Origin: Cristatella mucedo
Lineage: Eukaryota > Bryozoa > Phylactolaemata > Cristatellidae
Reading direction: 5' to 3'
DNA: 64,000 nucleotides
NCBI GenBank assembly: GCA_009760855.2
Contig: WPIO01000009.1
Span: 1,087,001-1,151,000 of the forward strand
Shown: in pieces, positions 57,415-64,000 of the stretch
Layout: every line of letters starts with the position of its first letter
Numbering within the stretch: position 1 is the stretch's first letter
Notes under the pieces: generated by a model
The model's database searches: none
What the model saw: only the letters and a program-made list of their open reading frames with translations
What the model was told of the DNA's origin: nothing
Translations under genes and position numbers: made by a program

Positions 57415-57812
57415 GTCTAATGGACCCAATAAACGCTGTGGTAAGTAGATGCGCTTTTAGTTTCTTTTTAAATGTGGTCAAGTAAGGAGATGTTGCAACA
57501 CAATTCTGGAGTAAGTTCCAGGCTTTGGGAGCATGCGAACTAATGGCACGGTCTGCAAAGAGTTTGAGATTATCACGAGGCATAGTAAGACAATTACGTT
57601 CCGAAAAGCTAGTGGTACGATGCTTAGCGTAGTAGGGCAGTAGATATGATAGGTAGGCTGGAGCAGAATAATGAAGAGACCTAAAAGTGAGTGACAAACC
57701 CTTGAAGTCGATGCATTGCTTGACTGACAGCCAGTGCAGGTCAGTGAGAAGTGGTGTGATGTGGCAACTGTAACGCTCATGACAGACAAGCCGAGCTGCA
57801 GAGTTAGGCATC
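57415..57812 (-). mobile_element. LINE C-terminal fragment (hairpin family)
   Basis: A 141-codon minus-strand frame reads SAARLVCHERYSCHITPLLT, DLHWLSVKQCIDFKGLSLTF, RSLHYSAPAYLSYLLPYYAK, RDNLKLFADRAISSHAPKAW and NLLQNCV...TFKKKLKAHLL, the C-terminal tail of the RT polyprotein. It belongs to the segment duplicated at 61.05 kb. Confidence 0.85.
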
Positions 57813-58175
57813 AGCTGACATCATTTTTCGCTAATATTTATCATAATGTTGGTACACCCGCATTCTCTTTTGATGCGACTTCAGCTGTTGACTAAATTGC
57901 CACTTTTCTAACATGCCACCGCTTGGCTCAGTGCTCAAGTTTCCCTATACCAATCGTGGCAGGGCCGAAACCTACCAAGCAAACAGCCAGTTGCGAAGCC
58001 AGGATTATCATCTAGAGCAAGACCTGCAGCTCGTTTATTAAGGGGGCAAGACTCGGCTTGACCCGCGATCACTGAAACATTGTAGGGTAAAGTCACAGTG
58101 CTTATTTGACTCGGCTCAACAGGTGCTCATTCAGTGAAACGAAGACATAACTTTATAGTTGGTAATGGTCTGAGG
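57813..58175. repeat. Duplicated non-LINE segment, copy 1
   Basis: ~360 bases (beginning gacatcatttttcgctaata, including gcttggctcagtgctcaagt and aagactcggcttgacccgcg) nearly identical to 61431-61785 and adjoining the same LINE position in both copies. Confidence 0.85.
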
Positions 58176-58179
58176 TAAT

Positions 58180-58795
58180 TGGAATAGGTGGCAGCTCAGG
58201 TCGCTTATAGCAGTAGGAGAAGGCTAAAGAGCCTCTTGTCACTTCCGTGACCCAGCCACTCGAGCCTACCGAACTCAGGGAAATCTGGTTATATGCATCG
58301 CGTGCAAAAAGTCTCATAGATCGGCAAGCTCCTTATCCCGCTAGAACATGGAGACTTTCTGATTACAATTTCTGATCCTCGGAGGCCCTACAATATTAAA
58401 AATATCCTCGTAGAGTTCTTTAGGAGGAATGAGATTTTTAATTTGACCAACACGTGAACCACAGCTATTCAGTGCCCGGAAGCAATAATTTTGCTGATAA
58501 ATTATCCTCGGTTCTCAGAGTCGTGAATATTAGAGTCCTGCTGAAGAAGCTTACGATTTTTGTAGAGATTTCGTTATTGTGAAGCATGGCCGACACATAG
58601 ACGGCACTGGAGCTCCTAGGAAGTTCTGGAAACCAAAGTCCTTTAGCTCTCTTCTTCCGGTTGCTCATGCTATTCCTGATAAAGTGGTCCTGCAATTTTT
58701 GAATAGAATATAATCGTAAGATTCTCTCCAAAGTGTTTCGCGAGAAATGGCATGAAAAAAGCATCTGCTGCTTGCGGATGTTACAGTCAATCATT
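58180..58795. other. Intergenic stretch without recognised feature
   Basis: A 116-codon minus-strand frame (58815-58465) shows no recognisable motif. Confidence 0.35.
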
Positions 58796-58797
58796 TG

Positions 58798-58882
58798 ATA
58801 ATGCATATCCAGCATTTGTAAAATGCCTAGAAAAAGATTCAGTTCTCCGACGGCGCAATACTATTAATAACAATAATAAAAT
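58798..58882 (+). repeat. LINE tail (hairpin family)
   Basis: catttgtaaaatgcctagaa, aaagattcagttctccgacg, gcgcaatactattaataaca; diverged. Confidence 0.65.
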
Positions 58883-59049
58883 AAAATTTTTATACATCAC
58901 CAAATATAATGCTTCACTAATGTTCTACCAATGAGCCGATAGACTAAGTGCTGAAACGGCTGTGAGCTAAATCAGCCAGCTTGTGACTGCTATTTATTGT
59001 CTATTGTTTCTGAGTAGTAATGGCTAGGGAACCGATTGTGTATATGTGT

Positions 59050-59195
59050 GTATAATTTATATAGCACCCTTAGTGAACTTAATCCTTATTCAGGCGCTTT
59101 ACATATATCATGGGGCTTGAGATCACAACCTTGGCCAGACCTTGGTCTGGGCGAGCACCTTAACCGCTGGGCCAAACCAGGCTGCAGAAAAGGCG
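59050..59195 (-). mobile_element. SINE family B copy
   Basis: tatagcacccttagtgaact, taatccttattcaggcgctt, tacatatatcatggggcttg, then gccagaccttggtctgggcg and ccttaaccgctgggccaaac: tail first, tRNA-like head last. Confidence 0.75.
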
Positions 59196-59199
59196 ACGC

Positions 59200-59935
59200 C
59201 ATGAGAGAGACAGTCAGTTGCATTTCTTGAGTTGACACAGACATTTTAGCTGATTTGAACTCTAGGCCACCAAGCCATCGATGTCCATCCTGGCCGCCGA
59301 TTAGCGCCTGTAACCATTCGTCGCTTTAAAATATAGGCTTATCTACATTATGAATATGGACTTCGTATCCTATGGTATAAGCGCTCTCCATCGCAGCCGT
59401 GTTGTTGCTAGGTTAGCATACCTGCGTCTATTGGTGCAGCACATACAATTCTTTAGCCGTTGTACAAAGTTCAGCCATGGACGGCATTCCTTGTCCATCG
59501 ACGACCTCTGTGATTTCGGCCTAGTTCCACCCGGAAGCGGAAGCTGCACGGTACTTTTATCACAGTGCTAGGAATTCTTAATTTATATAACGGCGATGAT
59601 GTTGTCCCTATTTTGGCCTATTTAGTATTGCATCGTTTGAATATTTATTTTGTAGCTTCAAATTTTTTGGATCGCTACATTTGACCAATTTTTAGACCAA
59701 ATTGCCTATCGATGTGCAGTAGTCGCAGTGATATTTATCGGGTAATTTAGATGTGGAATACGCCATCGAGGCTGCTCGTTGCTGCCAATTAAAAGTCCTT
59801 TTTGACTCGGGCTCAGCACACCATGAAAACAGGGCTAGCTTGAGTATCTAAGCATTTTTAACTGACCGACAGTGAGGGTTAGTCAGTGCATGATTTAAGA
59901 TGGAATTAAGCTGCACAGCAAAAAAAACAAGCCAT
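59200..59935. other. Intergenic stretch without recognised feature
   Basis: Nothing recognisable on either strand. Confidence 0.4.
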
Positions 59936-59942
59936 GCGTACA

Positions 59943-60312
<370 letters not shown>

Positions 60313-60314
60313 AT

Positions 60315-60783
60315 GTGCATGGCACCGAGTGGCTCGTGTACTTGCGACCTCGTAATTCACCTAATTGGCAATGCAGTGTCAGAACCTGCCCTCTGAATGG
60401 ACGTAACTATTGGAGGATGCAAAGCCAGGTCAGAGGTCTTCCTGAGCGTTCGGCTATAAAGCAGATTCTGTGAATTCCCCATCCCCCAATCGGTTAGGTA
60501 CTGGTAACCTTGGTGGAAAGCCGAGCAGAACGACACCCAGCCGCCTTGACCTGATCGGTAAGTAAAATACCACTGCCATTTTACAGTGTGAAAGTTGTGG
60601 ACTGCCTGGTAGAAGCGAATTCATTTATGGGTCAGATTGGTCTGTAGTGAGCAATTGTGCCACGGAATCTGTTAAAATGCTGCTGAGTAGACTTTTCTCG
60701 TGTATTGGCTTCGATAATGAGTTGGCAGCAGCATGATATTGCAGCCTATGGGCACCCAGTGTAACAGCTATGATATACACACC
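60315..60783. other. Intergenic stretch without recognised feature
   Basis: Nothing recognisable on either strand. Confidence 0.4.
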
Positions 60784-60784
60784 T

Positions 60785-61050
60785 ATTTAGGACAGCATTT
60801 AGTGGGTCCCTGTGATTCGCCCTTCATGTGCTTATGCATGCTGACACTGTGCATGCTGCCACTAACCACATTTGCATGCTGACCCTGTGCATGTCACCCA
60901 CCCCTAACCATGTTATTCATGTTGTTTGTTTATCAAGCATGATATTACTCACAATTCAATTGCATTTCCCTTTGCAGCAAATGTAAAGCGCCTAGAAAGA
61001 GATTGAGTTCTCTAGGGGCACTTTATCAAGTGCATTATTATTATTATTAT
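60785..61050 (+). repeat. LINE 3' UTR and tail in inverted orientation relative to its body
   Basis: Starts ttaggacagcatttagtggg, runs through gcatgctgccactaaccaca and the hairpin aagcgcctagaaagagattg and ends cattattattattattatg. The adjacent LINE body (61051 onward) is on the minus strand. Confidence 0.85.
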
Positions 61051-61430
61051 GAATAGATGCGTTTTTAGTTTCTTTTTAAACGCGGACAAGTCGGGAGATT
61101 TCATGACGCAAGTCGGGAGTGAGTTCCAGGCTTTGGGACCATGCAAACTACAGGCACGGTCTCCAAATGATCTGAGGTTTGTACGAGGTAAATGTAAACA
61201 GTTAGATTCCAAAACGCGGGTGAAAAAATGTTTAGCCTATTAAGGCAGTGAATCTGGTAGGTAGGCTGGAACCAAATAATGAAGAGACCTACAAGTGAGT
61301 GACAAACCCTTGAAGTCGATGCTTTGCTTGACTGACAACCAGTGCAGGCCAGTGAGAAGTGGTGTGATGTAACTGTAACTGTAACGCTCATGACAGACAA
61401 GCCGAGCTGCAGAGTTAGGCAACAGCTGAC
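61051..61430 (-). mobile_element. LINE C-terminal fragment (hairpin family), duplicated
   Basis: Encodes SAARLVCHERYS, LTGLHWLSVKQSIDFKGLSL, DRACSLHGPKAWNSLPTCVM and FKKKLKTHLF on the minus strand with frameshifts. Same segment as 57415-57812. Confidence 0.85.
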
Positions 61431-61785
61431 ATCATTTGTCGCTAATATTTATCATAATGTTGGTACACCCGCATTCTCTTTTGATGCGACTTCAGCTGTT
61501 GACTAAATTGCCACTTTTCTAACATGCCACCGCTTGGTTCAGTGCTCAAGTTTCCCTATACCAATCGTGGCAGGGCCGAAACCTACCAGGCAAACAGCCA
61601 GTCGCGAAGCCAGGATTTTTATCCAGAGCAATACCGGCAGCATGTTTATTAAGGGGGCAAGACTCGGCTTGACCCGCGATCACTGAAACATTGTAGCGTA
61701 AAGTCACAGTGCTTATTTGACACGGCTCGACAGGTGCTCATTTTGTGGAACGAAGACACAATATTGTAGTTGGTGACGATCTAGG
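61431..61785. repeat. Duplicated non-LINE segment, copy 2 (insert within a LINE)
   Basis: Nearly identical to 57813-58175. Here LINE sequence is present on both sides: gagctgcagagttaggcaac before and tagctgcacagctttgcacc after. Confidence 0.85.
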
Positions 61786-62852
61786 GGCGTTGTCTAGCTG
61801 CACAGCTTTGCACCGGCTGTAAGGTCCTGAGTGCACAAGCCGTTAGACCCGCAAGAAGTGAGTTACATAAGTCGAAACGGGATGTCACAAATGCACGGAC
61901 TAATTAAATGCATCGATATCGATGTCTAAACAAGCCAGAATTTTAGCAATGTTATGTAGCTGAAAGTAGGCAGACTTGACAGTGCAGCTAATGTGGTTGT
62001 CTGATGAAAGGTCACTTTGGAACATGACACCAAGATTTCGTGCAGATTCAACAGGAGATAAGCTGAAGAGCTTATTTTTAGAGTTAACCTTTCCAATTTC
62101 TGAAGCACACTGGGTTTGCTCATAGCTAATAGTTTGATTTTATCATTAATTCATTTAAGAAAGTTTGTTTCCATCCATGTGGGGATGTCATCGACATATG
62201 CAGCAAAGGAGTCGAGAGAATTTGGCTTGCTGGAGTTTTGGGAGGGATCAAAGCAAAGGTACAACTAAGTGTCATCTGGATAGAAGTGAAAGCCTAGATT
62301 GTGCTTGGCAGCAACATCGGAAAGAGGGAGAGTATAAGTTGAGAAAAGAACGAGACAAAGCACAGAACCCTGTGGTACCCCATATTTCAGAGATACCTGA
62401 GATAATCTTTGTCCATTCATATCAATACACTAGAGTCTCCCACTGAGATAGGACCTGAACCATTGCAACGTAATGAAAGTGATGCCCAGGCGAGATGAGA
62501 CGCGCTCAAAAAGGACTTGGTGATCGATAGTGCTCAAAAGCTACCGAAAGATCCGGCAAAACAATAAGGAATACTCTAAGTTTTCTTTTCTAAGTAGGTG
62601 GTTGTACACCCTTAGCAATGCTGCCTCTGTGGAGGGATTAGCTCTAAAACCAGTTTGGAACTTTATAGCAAGGTTAGAAGTTTCAATATATGAGTTCAGC
62701 TGGTCTGTCACGACTCGTTCCAGTGCCTTTGACAGGAATGGTAGAAGGAAAACTGGGCGGGAGTTTCTAAAATTCTCTTGGTCTAGTGTCGCTTTCTTGA
62801 GTTGAGGTCTGACTACAGCTTTTTTGAAAGTACTAGGACACGACATGATCCA
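61786..62852 (-). mobile_element. Decayed LINE (hairpin family), thumb to RT block I
   Basis: Minus strand: FKKAVVRPQLKKATLDQENF, FLPFLSKALERVVTDQLNSY, FQTGFRANPSTEAALLRVYN (RT fingers) near 62830-62600, then stretches for SSRLGITFI-like and YADD-region remnants in broken frames, then the MSKPSVLQKLERLTLK segment near 62120. Confidence 0.8.
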
Positions 62853-63116
62853 AATTGTTTTCTAAGTCGGAATTCTGGCGATCGTACGAGTAATGAAAGC
62901 CCTCGGGTACCGTGTACGCTGTCGAAAACTCTTCATCATGAGCGGACCAATATGTAACACAAAATCTTGAAAATCCAGGATTCACTAGCAGGTTGCAAGG
63001 GTGGCCACCTGTGTCGCCCTGCCGGTCCATGATTTTCACCGTTTGGTTTTAAATCTGCAAAAATGCGAGTTATTCTTAAAATTTTCATTTGCTTCAGCTC
63101 GCATTTGTTGGCTTGG

Positions 63117-63287
63117 TGAGCCATGATGAGACACTAGGCAAGGCAGTTGCTTTTCACGACATTGGTCATGAGTTCGTGGGCTCGAATCCTTCGGTGGGCG
63201 GTCCTTTATTGCTGCTGCAAGCGGGGTTAAAAGCAATACAGGCTCTTCTCTTGTGGTACAAATGAGGCTGCTGAATAAGCTGTATGT
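63117..63287 (+). mobile_element. SINE family A, near-complete copy
   Basis: gagccatgatgagacactag (A-box region), gtgggctcgaatccttcggt (B-box region), gggcggtcctttattgctgc, aaaagcaatacaggctcttc and aatgaggctgctgaataagc. Confidence 0.78.
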
Positions 63288-63289
63288 TT

Positions 63290-64000
63290 TTATTCGAGCG
63301 GTAAGTGTTCTGTATTTCAAATTCACGCACGTTGGTGATCAATCCTTCTGCCCAGTAAGACAAGGCTCTGGAAATGCTCCCACAACTCTCTTCGGGCAAG
63401 CGACCTAGCCTGTAACGATGCCGTTTCTGGCACTATTAGTTATGACAGTGTGTTCACGCTTTTTGACGGTAGAAGGCATACAGTGTAAGTTAGGAGGAGG
63501 AAGGGCGAGGAGTGCAGGCTGGTCTAAGTAGCAGGTAAGTTAGGACGGCCTCTGGCGGTCTGCCTTAAAGACCTCAATGTCAATCATTCTTATTGCTGCT
63601 GTGTCGCAGAGCCTCATCACGCCAATGCATTCTTAATCGCCTCAATTTCAATTTGCCATGAACGAGGGAGCACCACTTTCCAAGAAAGCTGGATGATCGT
63701 GCCATATCTTACCCTTTCTTAACCCACTTGACTGCTTACCTATTGAAAAGAGGAACCAAAAATTCTCACACTTACATTCAAGGCTCGCAACAGCTTAGCA
63801 CCCCCATCTATCTGAGCAATTAAATCACTTTGTACCGGCTCGCATGTTCAGATAATCGATTGATTTAATCTTCCAACCTGGCTGTAGCACATTTTAAACT
63901 GAATACTGTTGGCAATCGTTTGAATAATTGCATATAGTTACAAGAGATAGGGATAATAACCAATAGTTATGTGCCATGAGTAATCTTTCAGATGGGATAT
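63290..64000. other. Right edge, no recognised feature
   Basis: Nothing recognisable on either strand up to the end of the window. Confidence 0.4.

Overview
The window is nuclear DNA of a multicellular animal, most likely an invertebrate. The evidence is one recognisable host gene broken by GT-AG introns from under 100 bases to several kilobases, embedded in a repeat-rich background of LINEs, tRNA-derived SINEs, a DNA transposon and satellite DNA. I cannot name the species or phylum from sequence alone.

The left 28.3 kb (minus strand) holds the 5' part of a BIRC6/BRUCE-like gene, the giant inhibitor-of-apoptosis E2/E3 ubiquitin enzyme. Eight exons can be placed, five or six of them firmly. 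Splice phases agree from the start codon at 28313 down to 3745. The model covers the N-terminal beta-propeller and the BIR zinc domain, whose C-x2-C-x16-H-x6-C ligands are intact. The C-terminal ubiquitin-conjugating part is not in the window and should lie beyond the left edge.

The introns of this gene contain most of the interesting structure. From right to left they hold: a 2.4 kb LINE carrying a small insertion with an 8-base target duplication; an inverted array of a ~172-base satellite (18.27-20.88 kb); two direct ~350-base copies of a LINE fragment on either side of the BIR exon; a GC-rich minisatellite with a palindrome (14.18-14.74 kb); and a complete-length but decayed hAT transposon (10165-13281) with terminal inverted repeats and target duplication, nested inside an older LINE.

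The right 35.7 kb contains no host gene that I recognise. It holds two LINE families. One has a reverse-transcriptase ORF of 335 codons and a TACATT-type tail. The other ends in a hairpin plus an (ATT)n tail. There are two tRNA-derived SINE families, one of which shares the hairpin tail of the second LINE. There is also a ~740-base segmental duplication (57.4 and 61.0 kb), a decayed fragment of an uncharacterised transposon-type gene (52.2-53.1 kb) and a ~370-base GCA-rich tract whose open frames are low-complexity artefacts.

I see no bacterial, phage or CRISPR-type system. The most notable items are the architecture of the BIRC6-like locus, the LINE/SINE shared tail, the nested hAT and the inverted satellite.
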